From: Candidatus Gemmiger stercoravium
GTDB lineage: Bacteria; Bacillota; Clostridia; Oscillospirales; Ruminococcaceae
Length of the DNA: 64,000 nucleotides
Reading direction: 5' to 3'
NCBI GenBank assembly: GCA_019119835.1
Contig: DWWE01000110.1
Location: 1 to 64,000, forward strand
Shown here piece by piece: positions 53,317 to 61,111 of the stretch. Positions within the stretch are counted from its first letter, which is position 1. Each line of letters opens with the position of its first letter. The position numbers and the translations under genes are program-made. The notes below the pieces were generated by a model. The model was not told the DNA's origin and searched no databases. It saw only the letters and a list, made by a program, of their open reading frames with translations.

Positions 53317-54597
53317 ATGGCGCTGCATGTCATGGACGAAGCCAACCACTGCCTGGGGTGCAAAAACCCGCGCTGCCAGCAGGGCTGCCCGATCCACACC
53401 AACATCCCCGAGGTGATCCGCCTGCTCAAGGCGAACCGCCTGAACGACGCCGGGCGGATGCTTTTTGAAAACAATCCGCTGACCACCGTCTGCAGCCTGA
53501 TCTGCAACCATGAAAACCAGTGCGAGGGCCACTGCGTCCGCGGCATCAAGGGGGACCCGGTGCATTTTTCGGTCATCGAAAACTACATCTCCTCCACCTA
53601 TGCCTCCCAGATGACCAAAGGCCCGGCAGAGCCCAACGGCAAGCGGGTGGCCATCATCGGTTCCGGCCCGGCCGGGCTGACCATCGCGGTCATTCTGGCC
53701 CGCTATGGCTATGATGTGACGATCTTTGAAAGCCACGACAAAATCGGCGGCGTGCTGCGCTACGGCATCCCGGAATTCCGGCTGCCGAAGAGTGTGCTGG
53801 ACGACTTTGAATACCGCCACCTGCGCCTGAAGGACATCAAGGTCCGCCCCAACACCGACGTGGGGAAGGCGCTGAAGATCGACGATCTGTTCCGGGACGG
53901 GTTCAAGGCCATCTTTATCGGCACCGGCGTCTGGCGGCCCAACACGCTGCACATCAAAGGGGAAAGCCTCGGCCATGTACATTTTGCCATCAACTATCTG
54001 CAGAACCCCGACGTTTACCACCTGGGCAACCGGGTGGTGGTGATCGGTGCGGGCAACGCGGCGATGGATGTGGCGCGCACGGCCATCCGCCACGGCACAC
54101 GGCATCTGGCCTGCTTCTCGCTGACCAAAAAGGTCGCGGCCAGCGACTACGAGACCAGCTATGCCAAGCTGGAGGGGGTGGAGTTCTTCTACAACAAAAA
54201 ACCGGTGGAGATCACCGACCGTGGGGTGGTGTTCCGCGATCTGGACGAGGCCGAGGACGGCACCCTCACCGAGCGGCCCGGTACCGAGATGCTCTACCTG
54301 GCCGACAGCGTGATCGTCTCGATCAGCCAGGGCCCCTGCACCACCATCACCGAGAGCACCGAGGGGCTCAAGGTCAATCCCCGGGGCCTCTTTGTCACCG
54401 ACGAGGTGGGCCGCACCTCCCGCCCGGGCATCTTTGCCTCCGGGGACGCGGTCAAGGGTGCGCGCACGGTGGTGGAGGCGGTGGCCTACAGCAAAAAGGT
54501 GGCCGAAGCCATGCACGAGTACATGCAGACCCTGCCCCCGGACCCGCCGGATGAATACGCCAATGTGCCGGTCTATCAAAACGATGACGGCAACTGA
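53317..54597 (+). CDS. GltD-like NAD(P)-dependent iron-sulfur flavoprotein oxidoreductase
   Basis: 426 residues, similar to the small subunit of glutamate synthase and related NADPH oxidoreductases. N-terminal Cys clusters CLGCKNPRCQQGCP and CSLICNHENQCEGHC bind two [4Fe-4S]; VAIIGSGPAGLTIAVILARYGYDVTIFE binds FAD; VVVIGAGNAAMDVARTAI binds NAD(P). No large GltA subunit adjoins it, so its electron partner is unknown. ATG 53317 follows GAGGA; the track start 53245 is less likely. A terminator follows. Confidence 0.92.
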   Translation: MALHVMDEANHCLGCKNPRCQQGCPIHTNIPEVIRLLKANRLNDAGRMLFENNPLTTVCSLICNHENQCEGHCVRGIKGDPVHFSVIENYISSTYASQMTKGPAEPNGKRVAIIGSGPAGLTIAVILARYGYDVTIFESHDKIGGVLRYGIPEFRLPKSVLDDFEYRHLRLKDIKVRPNTDVGKALKIDDLFRDGFKAIFIGTGVWRPNTLHIKGESLGHVHFAINYLQNPDVYHLGNRVVVIGAGNAAMDVARTAIRHGTRHLACFSLTKKVAASDYETSYAKLEGVEFFYNKKPVEITDRGVVFRDLDEAEDGTLTERPGTEMLYLADSVIVSISQGPCTTITESTEGLKVNPRGLFVTDEVGRTSRPGIFASGDAVKGARTVVEAVAYSKKVAEAMHEYMQTLPPDPPDEYANVPVYQNDDGN

Positions 54598-54608
54598 TCC
54601 ACCAACCC

Positions 54609-54638
54609 GCGCCGCAGTGCTTCCGCTGCGGCGCTTTT
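54609..54638 (+). terminator. Terminator after the GltD-like gene
   Basis: A 9-bp stem GCGCCGCAG/CTGCGGCGC with 8-nt loop, then TTTTGC. Confidence 0.85.
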
Positions 54639-54734
54639 GCATCGCGCCGGACGCATTTTGTTGACATTTGTGTGGGAAAATCAACACGGAATACCCTATT
54701 ACATAACCGGTAAAACGGGAAGGAAGTGCCTCTT

Positions 54735-54863
54735 ATGCGGAACCATGGAACGCCGGTCCGGCTGCCGGCGCTGCTGCTCGCCCTCACCCTGGCCGGCTGC
54801 GCGGGGCAGGGGGGCACCATCCCCGGCCGCCCGGTCCTTCTCCGCGACGATCACATAGACTGA
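54735..54863 (+). CDS. 42-residue putative lipoprotein
   Basis: MRNHGTPVRLPALLLALTLAGCAGQGG is a compact lipoprotein signal with lipobox LAGC (Cys about residue 22), followed by only 20 residues (TIPGRPVLLRDDHID). AGGAAG lies 9 nt before the ATG. Too short for the ORF track in this frame. Either a genuine tiny lipoprotein (entericidin-size) or the remnant of a larger one. A TGTTGA-N16-TCAACA dyad lies upstream at about 54659-54686. Confidence 0.55.
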   Translation: MRNHGTPVRLPALLLALTLAGCAGQGGTIPGRPVLLRDDHID

Positions 54864-54928
54864 CCGCCCCTCTTGCCTTGCGTGCTGGCAAGCAAACTTA
54901 CTTTACAGACAAAAACGGGCAGAACAAA

Positions 54929-54952
54929 GCCCCGGTCCGCCGGAACCGGGGC
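54929..54952. terminator. Hairpin between the small lipoprotein and the GNAT-like gene
   Basis: An 8-bp stem GCCCCGGT/ACCGGGGC with GATTTGTTTG on plus and TTTGTTC on minus. Confidence 0.65.
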
Positions 54953-55061
54953 GATTTGTTTGCAGATCGGTTGTCCCCAAAAGGGGGGGCGCTGCGGCGC
55001 AGGGGGGCTGCCGGAGGCTTGTACGCCATAGGGCCTTCCGTGCCGGGGGCTGCTGCGTCCC

Positions 55062-56075
55062 TCACCCCAGATTCGGCCGGTCCTGGTCGCCGTCGGCCTT
55101 GAACAGCACAAAGTTTTCGGGGCGGTTGGTGAAGTAGTAGTATTCGGTGTTGTCCCGCAGCGGCGGGGTCAGGTAGTTGGGGATGATGACCCCGTCGCCG
55201 GGCAGCCGCTCCCGCAGGCCGGCGGCACGCCAGATCTCGGCCGGGATGCCGGCGTTGTAGCAGTCCAGGTATTCGGCCCCGGTCTGCCGCAGCAGCGCGT
55301 CCAGCGCCGCGCCCAGCCGGGGCAGCACGGCATCGGGGCCGAGGAAATCCACCAGCCGCAGCACCGGCACGCAGCCGGTCTCGGCCGCCGTGACGGTCCG
55401 GGTGACCAGATAGGCCAGCAGCCGTCCGCCCTCCCGCACGGCCCACAGATCATACCGGAAATAGGGGAACCGGAAATAGCGCTGTGTCAGATACCACAGG
55501 TCCTTGCGCGGGGTGTGGGGCGTTTCGGGCAGGCCCAGCGCCGCCAGCGCCGTTTCATCGGCGACGGGCTCCAGCGCCAGGTCCCCGCCGACCGGCAGCG
55601 GGGCGGTTTCGGCCGCGTCGCCGGGCATTGCCAGCGCCCAGCCGCTGGGCCCCGGCCGGCCCAGGCGGTAATAGTGCGGCAGACGCCGGGCAGTCCAGCC
55701 CAAAAACTCATACAGCACGCAGGTGTTGGCCCGGATGTTGTTGCAGGCCAGCACCCGTGCGCCCAGCAGACCGGGCAGTGCATCCATCAGCTGCAACCCA
55801 ACCCCGTTGTGCCCCTTGGCGGCCACCCAGATGGACACCCAGGCGTCGGCGCCGGGGCCCCGGGCGGCGGGTATGTAGCCGGCGGCGCTCAGGTAGCGGC
55901 CCGCCTGTTCCGCCACGGCAAAATGGGGGGCGCCGCCCGCCTGTCCGGCAAAATAGAAATCGTACAGCTCAGGGCGGTTGATGAGCGGCAGCCGCATATC
56001 GAAATGCGCATTGATAAAATCCACAATGGCCGGCCCTTCCCCCGGGCGGGCCAGGCGGAGAACCGGCTCAGACAA
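55062..56075 (-). CDS. GNAT-like acyltransferase, last gene of the acyl-carrier operon
   Basis: 337 residues, apparently two GNAT-like halves: the first with FINAHFDMRLPLINRPELYDFYFAG, VSIWVAAKGHNGVGLQLMDAL (CoA/ACP-phosphate loop region) and NTCVLYEFLGWTARRLPHYYRL; the second from about 190 with KDLWYLTQRYFRFPYFRYDLWAV. The pattern recalls acyltransferases of surface polysaccharide loci. It overlaps the SDR gene by 8 nt, and with MaoC and ACP suggests transfer of an ACP-bound hydroxyacyl or related group. Acceptor unknown. Confidence 0.68.
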   Translation of the reverse strand: MSEPVLRLARPGEGPAIVDFINAHFDMRLPLINRPELYDFYFAGQAGGAPHFAVAEQAGRYLSAAGYIPAARGPGADAWVSIWVAAKGHNGVGLQLMDALPGLLGARVLACNNIRANTCVLYEFLGWTARRLPHYYRLGRPGPSGWALAMPGDAAETAPLPVGGDLALEPVADETALAALGLPETPHTPRKDLWYLTQRYFRFPYFRYDLWAVREGGRLLAYLVTRTVTAAETGCVPVLRLVDFLGPDAVLPRLGAALDALLRQTGAEYLDCYNAGIPAEIWRAAGLRERLPGDGVIIPNYLTPPLRDNTEYYYFTNRPENFVLFKADGDQDRPNLG

Positions 56076-56805
56076 TGGCGGACCCCCCCGTGACAGGCAG
56101 TGTGACCCCGGTGATGAACCGCGCTTCCTCCGACAGCAAAAACGCCATGGCCGGCACCACGTCGTCGGGGGTGGCGTTGCGGCCCATGGGGTTGTCGGCG
56201 GCTGCCGCCTGCACGATCAGGTCGGGGGTGTCTTTCAGGAAATTGGTCTCCATCATGCTGGGGGCCACGCAGTTCACCGTGATGCCGTGGCGGGCATACT
56301 CCACCGCCAGGCTCTTGCACAGTTGGCCCAGTGCCCCTTTGGCCATCACATAGGCGGCGGTGTTTTTGGGCGGGGCGCCCAGGGTGTAGCTGGTCTGGAT
56401 AAACAGGATGCGCCCGAACTTCTGCCTGGTCATGGCGGGCAGAACGGCCTTGCACAGCTTGACGGCGCTGTGGACCTGGATCTCCCAGTCTTTGGCAAAG
56501 CGGGTTTCGTCAAAGTTCTTGAACCGGGCGTTCACCACCGGCAGGGCCGGCAGGTGGACAAAGTGGGTGGGGGCGGGCTGGGTCGCCAGCACCTGGCAGA
56601 AGGTGTCCACCTTGTACGGGTCGGACAGGTCCACGTCAAAGGGACGGATCCGCCCGGGCCGGGCCTGGCACAGCGGGGCGAGCTTTTCCACATCGCCGCA
56701 GCCCTGGGCCAGAACGAGGGCGTCCGGGTCGGTGTCCAGCAGCTGCCGGATCAATGCGCGGCCCACGTCGCTGGTCGCGCCGGAAATCAGATAGGTATAA
56801 GCCAT
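56068..56805 (-). CDS. SDR-family (FabG-like) oxidoreductase
   Basis: 245 residues with Rossmann motif ISGATSDVGRALI (TGxxxGxG variant), Ser in FIQTSYT and the catalytic pair in YVMAKGALGQLCKSLAVEYA. C-terminal FITGVTLPVTGGSAIV is typical for 3-ketoacyl reductases. Position between maoC and the acyltransferase implies reduction of a 3-ketoacyl-ACP or of a sugar intermediate. Its start follows an AGGAGG-type site, and maoC stops 39 nt upstream. Confidence 0.88.
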   Translation of the reverse strand: MAYTYLISGATSDVGRALIRQLLDTDPDALVLAQGCGDVEKLAPLCQARPGRIRPFDVDLSDPYKVDTFCQVLATQPAPTHFVHLPALPVVNARFKNFDETRFAKDWEIQVHSAVKLCKAVLPAMTRQKFGRILFIQTSYTLGAPPKNTAAYVMAKGALGQLCKSLAVEYARHGITVNCVAPSMMETNFLKDTPDLIVQAAAADNPMGRNATPDDVVPAMAFLLSEEARFITGVTLPVTGGSAIV

Positions 56806-56844
56806 CGGGAACCTCCTGGAATCATGAAGTAGGGGACGGACAAA

Positions 56845-57261
56845 TCATCGGGCCAGCCCGGCCCGGATGATGCCGCGGGTGACCTTTTTGCCCTCCTGGT
56901 TGGTGATCACCGCCTTGATCTCGGCTTCGGCCACCGCCTCGCTCACCCGCAGCACGGTGCCGGTCACGGTCAGGGTATCGCCGATGAACACCGGGCGGGC
57001 AAACTTGCACTCCACCCCGTGCAGCAGGCAGTGCTCGCCGGGCAGGTAGACCCCGGCCAGGGTGGAGAAAAAGCTCGCGCCCAACATGCCGTAGACCACC
57101 CGCCCCGGATACCCCCGCCCCCGGGCGTAGTCTTCGTCGATGTGGATGGGGGAGCAGTCCCCGCTCAGGCGCTCAAAGTCCTGCATCATCTCTTCGGTCA
57201 CCGTCACGGTAAAGGATTCGGTCAGGCCGGGGGTCATCTCGGCCAGGGTATAATGGTTCAT
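56845..57261 (-). CDS. MaoC-like (R)-hydroxyacyl dehydratase/enoyl hydratase
   Basis: 138 residues, single hot-dog fold. FERLSGDCSPIHIDEDYARGRGYPGRVVYGML is the hydratase-2 motif with catalytic Asp and His kept. VECKFARPVFIGDTLTVTGTV follows. Acts on hydroxyacyl/enoyl thioesters on CoA or ACP. Start MNHYTLAEM has GGGAGG. It lies 92 nt downstream of acp with a terminator-like hairpin in the gap. Confidence 0.9.
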   Translation of the reverse strand: MNHYTLAEMTPGLTESFTVTVTEEMMQDFERLSGDCSPIHIDEDYARGRGYPGRVVYGMLGASFFSTLAGVYLPGEHCLLHGVECKFARPVFIGDTLTVTGTVLRVSEAVAEAEIKAVITNQEGKKVTRGIIRAGLAR

Positions 57262-57285
57262 GGTTGCCTCCCTTTCGCCGTCCAT

Positions 57286-57326
57286 GGAAAAGGCGGCCGC
57301 CGCTCCTGTGGGAAGCAGCGGCCGCC
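57286..57326 (-). terminator. Terminator-like hairpin between acp and maoC
   Basis: A 13-bp stem GGCGGCCGCTGCT (one G-U pair) with 9-nt loop is followed on minus by TTTTCC. It probably gives partial termination after acp. Confidence 0.78.
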
Positions 57327-57353
57327 CGGGTCACGTTCTGCAGACGGTCTGTT

Positions 57354-57596
57354 TTACGCGGTCATGCGCGCCACAAGGTCCAGCAGGTCGCCCACGTCCT
57401 TCAGGTCGCGGACATCGGCCAGCTTGAACTTGATGCTGAATTTCTTCTCAATGGCGGTCAGCAGGTTGATCTGCTCCAGGCTGTCCCAATCCTCGATGTC
57501 ATCGGCGCAGGTCTCACGGGTGATCACCAGCGTGTCATCGTCGAAATTGTCGCGGAAGATCTCCTGCACGGCTTCCAGGATCGCTTGCTCGGTCAT
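57354..57596 (-). CDS. Acyl carrier protein (accessory)
   Basis: 80 residues, acidic. DIEDWDSLEQINLLTAIEKKF contains the phosphopantetheine-binding DSL motif (Ser about residue 39). The sequence differs from a housekeeping FAS AcpP (which typically has GADSLDTVELVM), so this is a dedicated carrier of an operon with MaoC, SDR and acyltransferase. No ketosynthase or acyl-AMP ligase lies nearby. RBS AAAGGAG; the promoter has a tandem repeat directly upstream. AcpS at 1.6 kb could activate it. Confidence 0.93.
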   Translation of the reverse strand: MTEQAILEAVQEIFRDNFDDDTLVITRETCADDIEDWDSLEQINLLTAIEKKFSIKFKLADVRDLKDVGDLLDLVARMTA

Positions 57597-57632
57597 GGCG
57601 GTATGCTCCTTTTTGTATTACAATATGAAGCC

Positions 57633-57661
57633 ATTATACCATAAGCCTTTCAAAGAATCAA
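57633..57661 (-). promoter_or_regulatory. Promoter of the acp-maoC-SDR-GNAT operon
   Basis: TTGATT, 17 nt, TATAAT on minus; start codon 37 nt downstream. Confidence 0.85.
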
Positions 57662-57685
57662 TCAAAACCCGCGTCAAAACCCGCG
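57662..57685. repeat. Tandem 12-bp repeat abutting the acp promoter
   Basis: TCAAAACCCGCG occurs twice head to tail. On minus it reads CGCGGGTTTTGA twice and touches the -35 TTGATT. One-helical-turn spacing fits a tandem activator or repressor site. Confidence 0.7.
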
Positions 57686-57698
57686 CCGCCCGGGCCGG

Positions 57699-58016
57699 TC
57701 ACAGCCCATAATCCTCCAGCCGGCGCTGCAGTTCCGCTTCGTCCTTGACGGGGACGCCCTGCTGCAGGGCCAGCACATCCTGTTCCGGCAGCAGGCGGGT
57801 CATCAAGTCATACTCGGCCAGGGGGCCCTGGCCGTCGCCGCTGTACAGCGCCACATGCCCGCCCAGGTCTTTCAGCAGGTAGCGGGGCTCGGTTTCCTCG
57901 GCGCTGTCCAGGGCGGCGCGGGCGAACCAGACCGTGACCGCCACCAGCGCCAGCACGGCCACCGCCCCCAGCAGGGAAAAGTACAGCCGCGCCCATTTCG
58001 GAAGTTTGCGTTCCAT
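57699..58016 (-). CDS. Small membrane-anchored protein with BofC-C-terminal-like domain
   Basis: 105 residues from ATG 58016 (MERKLPKWARL), set by GGGAGG upstream. A helix at about 11-33 (YFSLLGAVAVLALVAVTVW), then YLLKDLGGHVALYSGDGQGPLAEYDLMTRLLPEQDVLALQQGVPV and a helical end AELQRRLEDYGL. This pattern is like the C-terminal domain of BofC-type proteins in Clostridia, where YLL+D and LP..D motifs recur. Function unknown. It ends 103 nt before acp, separated by the acp promoter. Confidence 0.7.
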   Translation of the reverse strand: MERKLPKWARLYFSLLGAVAVLALVAVTVWFARAALDSAEETEPRYLLKDLGGHVALYSGDGQGPLAEYDLMTRLLPEQDVLALQQGVPVKDEAELQRRLEDYGL

Positions 58017-58180
58017 CTCGGTGCCTCCCATCCGGGCGCAAGGCCCTGCAAGAATGTGACAAAAAGGTTACGGATCAAGAAAAACGAACGGCTCCACAAC
58101 AAGTATGCCCGGTTGTCGGGGCGGAAAAACAAAATCTTGTGAATTTTACATCCGACACCTGTACTTTTGGCAATACTTTG

Positions 58181-58189
58181 TGCTATAAT
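58181..58189 (+). promoter_or_regulatory. Extended -10 promoter of PBP1A
   Basis: TGCTATAAT, an extended -10; the -35 is poor. About 70 nt before the AGGAGG site of the PBP gene. Confidence 0.6.
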
Positions 58190-58261
58190 TCAATCTATGG
58201 TATTGTCCATTCCTGTGTGCCGCACTCGGCGGCGCATCCAGATAGAATCTGAATCCTCAAA

Positions 58262-58278
58262 AGGAGGCGGTCCCCATA
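58262..58278 (+). promoter_or_regulatory. Ribosome binding site and ATA start codon of PBP1A
   Basis: AGGAGG (58262-58267), 8 nt, ATA (58276-58278). No ATG, GTG or TTG exists in frame between the upstream TAG (58243) and GTG 58432, which lies inside the membrane helix. Confidence 0.75.
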
Positions 58279-60864
58279 GACCCCAAACAGCAACGGCACC
58301 TTTCCACCCAGGGCGCAAAAGCACCGGGTACCGGGCCCCAGGGCTCCGGCAAGGGCGCCAGGAAAACCAAAACAAAAAAGCGCCGCAGTGTCTTCGGCTA
58401 CATCATCCGCTTTATCGGCTGCCTGTTCTGCGTGGGGATCATGGCCGGCAGCGTGGCGGCGGTACTGCTTTCGATGTATGTGGTGCAGGTCACGGCCGAC
58501 CCGGAAGGCAAGCTGGACCTGGAAAGCCGGAAGAGCGCCCAGTCTGCGATCTTCTACGATCGCTACGGCAACGAGTATGCCACCCTCTCTTCGGGCGGCA
58601 GCAGCTCCTTCTGGCGCAATCTGACGGACATTCCGGAAGATCTGCAGCACGCGGTCATCGCCATTGAGGACAAGAATTTCTACGATGAGATCGGCGTCAA
58701 CTTCAAGCGCACCATCGCCGCCGCCCTCAACGAGATCACCGGCCAGCGCCTGCTGGGCTCCCAGCAGGGCGCGTCCACGCTGGAACAGCAGCTGGTCAAA
58801 AACCTGACCGATGACGCCGCGGTGGATTACGGCCGTAAATTCCGCGAGATCTTCCGCGCCATCGGCCTGTGCAACCGCTACAGCAAGGAGACCATCCTGG
58901 AAGCCTACCTCAACACCGTGCCCCTGACCGGCACCATCGAAGGGGTGGAGGCCGGCGCCCGGGAATACTTCGACAAGAGCGTGGAGGAACTGACCCTGGC
59001 TGAGTGCGCCACCCTGGCCTCCATCTCCAAGAACCCCACCGGCTACAACCCTTCCACCAACCCGGAAAACCTCATTGCCCGCCGCAACCATGTGCTGTGG
59101 GAGATGCTGGACCAGGGCTATATCACCCAGGAAGAGTACGATTCCGCCACCCAGGAAACGGTCACCCTGGCCGAGAGCAAGTCCAAGACCGAGAATGTGG
59201 CGGTGGAGTCCAACTACTCCTACTTCACCGAGGCCGCGCTGGAAGAACTGACCCAGGACATCAAGGAAGCCTACGGGTTTGAGAGCGATGCCGAGGCCCA
59301 GAACTATATCTTCACCGCCGGTCTGCGGGTGTACACCACGGTGGACCCAGACGTTCAGGCTGCGGTGGAAAACCTGATGCTCAACGAACCGGACGAAAAC
59401 GGCAACGTGCTCTTCCCGGCCCTGTGGCATGAGGAAGAGGTGGAAAGCGACATTCCGGTGGGCAGCGAATACAGCCTTGATTCCAACGGGATGCCGATGA
59501 ACCCCACAGACGAGACCACCGGGACCATCTTCCAGTTGGATGACACCCCGATTTACAACGACGACGGCACCTTCAAGACCGGCACCTACGAAACCACTGA
59601 CGAAAACGGGAACGTTACCGGCGAATACCTGACCTTCTACCGCAACGTGCGCACCCAGGCGGCCATTGCGGTGGTCAGCAGCGAGCTTGACAAGAAGGGC
59701 GAGGTCATCGCCGTGGGCGGCGGCCTGGGCGCCAAGACGGTGGACCGGGGCGTCAACCGTGCGATGGAACCCCACCAGACCGGTTCTACCATGAAGCCCA
59801 TCGCGGCCTACTGCCTGGGCATTGATGAAAAGTGGATCACTTACTCCAGCCCGCTGGAGGATTCTCCGCTGTATTCGGCCGAGAACAAACAGATGCTGGA
59901 CAACGAGAAGGCGCTGCGTCTCGGCCTGTCGCTGGACCCCACCGACCCGGCCAACCAGGCGCGCAACGACATCTGGCGCACCTGGCCGGTGAACTTCGGG
60001 GATGCCGGCGGCGATGGCTCCATCATGCTGGTGTATGATGCGATCCGCCAGTCCTACAACACCATTGCGGTCCGTGTCGGTTCGATGGTGGGCGTGGACG
60101 CCATGTACGAGTTCGTCACCGAGACCCTGGGCCTTGAGCACCTGGACGCGGACGACGCCAACCTGGCCCCGCTGGTGCTGGGTTCGCAGAAGTACGGCCT
60201 GACGATGGTGGAACTGGCCAACGCCTACACGATGTTCACCGACGGCAACTACTCCACCGCGCATTTCTACACCCGTGTCGAGGACCTGGACGGCAACCCG
60301 GTGCTGGATATGTCCAAGCTGGTCACCAACACCCAGGCCATCGAGCCGGAGAGCGCCGTGATCATGAACCGCCTGCTCTCCAACGTCTGGGTAAGCCCCG
60401 GTACCGCCAGTGGCATGAAGCCCGATACCGAGGGGATCGACGCGGTGGGCAAGACCGGTACGACCACCGACTTCAAGGATTTCACCTTCGCCGGCCTGAC
60501 GCCGTATTATTCGGTGGCGGTCTGGTGGGGCTATGACCGCCCGTATGACATGAGCACCATTCAGTACAATGTTGATGGCAAACCCACCCAGCGCGCCTTC
60601 AAGTATCTGATGGAGGAAGTGCAGGCGGATCTGCCCGCGACGGAGTTCTACTGGAGCGACAACGTGATCAAAGCGCAGTTCAGCACGAGCACGGGTTCCA
60701 TCGTCTCCTCCGGCGGCCAGACCGGCTATTATACCGAGGACAACATGCCGGACGAAACGACCGGCGCCCTGCTCAGCGAGGATGCAGACCCCTACGCCCA
60801 GCTGGCGCAGCAGGCGGCGGATGAAGCCGCCCAGGCCGCCGCTGCGACGGACCCTGCGGCCTGA
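58276..60864 (+). CDS. Class A penicillin-binding protein (PBP1A), apparent ATA start
   Basis: Bifunctional peptidoglycan synthase, 862 residues if begun at ATA. N-terminal cytosolic tail rich in Lys/Arg (KGARKTKTKKRRS), one helix (about 42-66), glycosyltransferase domain with AVIAIEDKNFYDEIG (catalytic Glu), QGASTLEQQLVKN and KETILEAYLN, then transpeptidase with SxxK in TGSTMKPIAA, SxN in SYNTIAV and KTG in VGKTGTTTD. A low-complexity Ala/Asp/Glu tail follows. The track ORF starts at GTG 58432 inside the helix and would lose the positive tail. Confidence 0.93.
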   Translation: MDPKQQRHLSTQGAKAPGTGPQGSGKGARKTKTKKRRSVFGYIIRFIGCLFCVGIMAGSVAAVLLSMYVVQVTADPEGKLDLESRKSAQSAIFYDRYGNEYATLSSGGSSSFWRNLTDIPEDLQHAVIAIEDKNFYDEIGVNFKRTIAAALNEITGQRLLGSQQGASTLEQQLVKNLTDDAAVDYGRKFREIFRAIGLCNRYSKETILEAYLNTVPLTGTIEGVEAGAREYFDKSVEELTLAECATLASISKNPTGYNPSTNPENLIARRNHVLWEMLDQGYITQEEYDSATQETVTLAESKSKTENVAVESNYSYFTEAALEELTQDIKEAYGFESDAEAQNYIFTAGLRVYTTVDPDVQAAVENLMLNEPDENGNVLFPALWHEEEVESDIPVGSEYSLDSNGMPMNPTDETTGTIFQLDDTPIYNDDGTFKTGTYETTDENGNVTGEYLTFYRNVRTQAAIAVVSSELDKKGEVIAVGGGLGAKTVDRGVNRAMEPHQTGSTMKPIAAYCLGIDEKWITYSSPLEDSPLYSAENKQMLDNEKALRLGLSLDPTDPANQARNDIWRTWPVNFGDAGGDGSIMLVYDAIRQSYNTIAVRVGSMVGVDAMYEFVTETLGLEHLDADDANLAPLVLGSQKYGLTMVELANAYTMFTDGNYSTAHFYTRVEDLDGNPVLDMSKLVTNTQAIEPESAVIMNRLLSNVWVSPGTASGMKPDTEGIDAVGKTGTTTDFKDFTFAGLTPYYSVAVWWGYDRPYDMSTIQYNVDGKPTQRAFKYLMEEVQADLPATEFYWSDNVIKAQFSTSTGSIVSSGGQTGYYTEDNMPDETTGALLSEDADPYAQLAQQAADEAAQAAAATDPAA

Positions 60865-60888
60865 GGTTCGGACCTGACACACAACAGA

Positions 60889-60933
60889 CACGGCTACCCT
60901 CGGGCACAGCGCCCGGCGGTGGCCGTGTTTTTG
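60889..60933 (+). terminator. Terminator after PBP1A
   Basis: CACGGC..ACC stem with CGGGC/GCCCG inner helix, then GGCCGTG and TTTTTGT. Confidence 0.85.
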
Positions 60934-61040
60934 TATAGCGGACGGAAACAGGTTGTTGTCTGTCTGACGAAAACACCCGTGCCGGTTGGGAAAACACCTG
61001 TGCAAACTGACCAAAATCCCGGGCGTTCTCTCGGCAAGAC

Positions 61041-61069
61041 TTGCAAGCGGCCCGCCCATGTGGTATGAT
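61041..61069 (+). promoter_or_regulatory. Promoter of the ACT-hom-thrB-lysC operon
   Basis: TTGCAA, 17 nt, TATGAT; 42 nt before the ACT-protein start. No T-box or leader peptide seen. Confidence 0.72.
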
Positions 61070-61111
61070 TATCCTTGCTTTGAGTACACTTGTTTTTGGG
61101 AGGGATACAAG

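Noticed and set aside
54661-54690. TTGACA before the 42-aa lipoprotein as promoter
   Set aside because: No acceptable -10 at 16-19 nt; the site is more convincing as part of a TGTTGA/TCAACA dyad.
58195-61059. Minus-strand ORF of 954 aa
   Set aside because: Complementary to PBP1A, which has all catalytic motifs.
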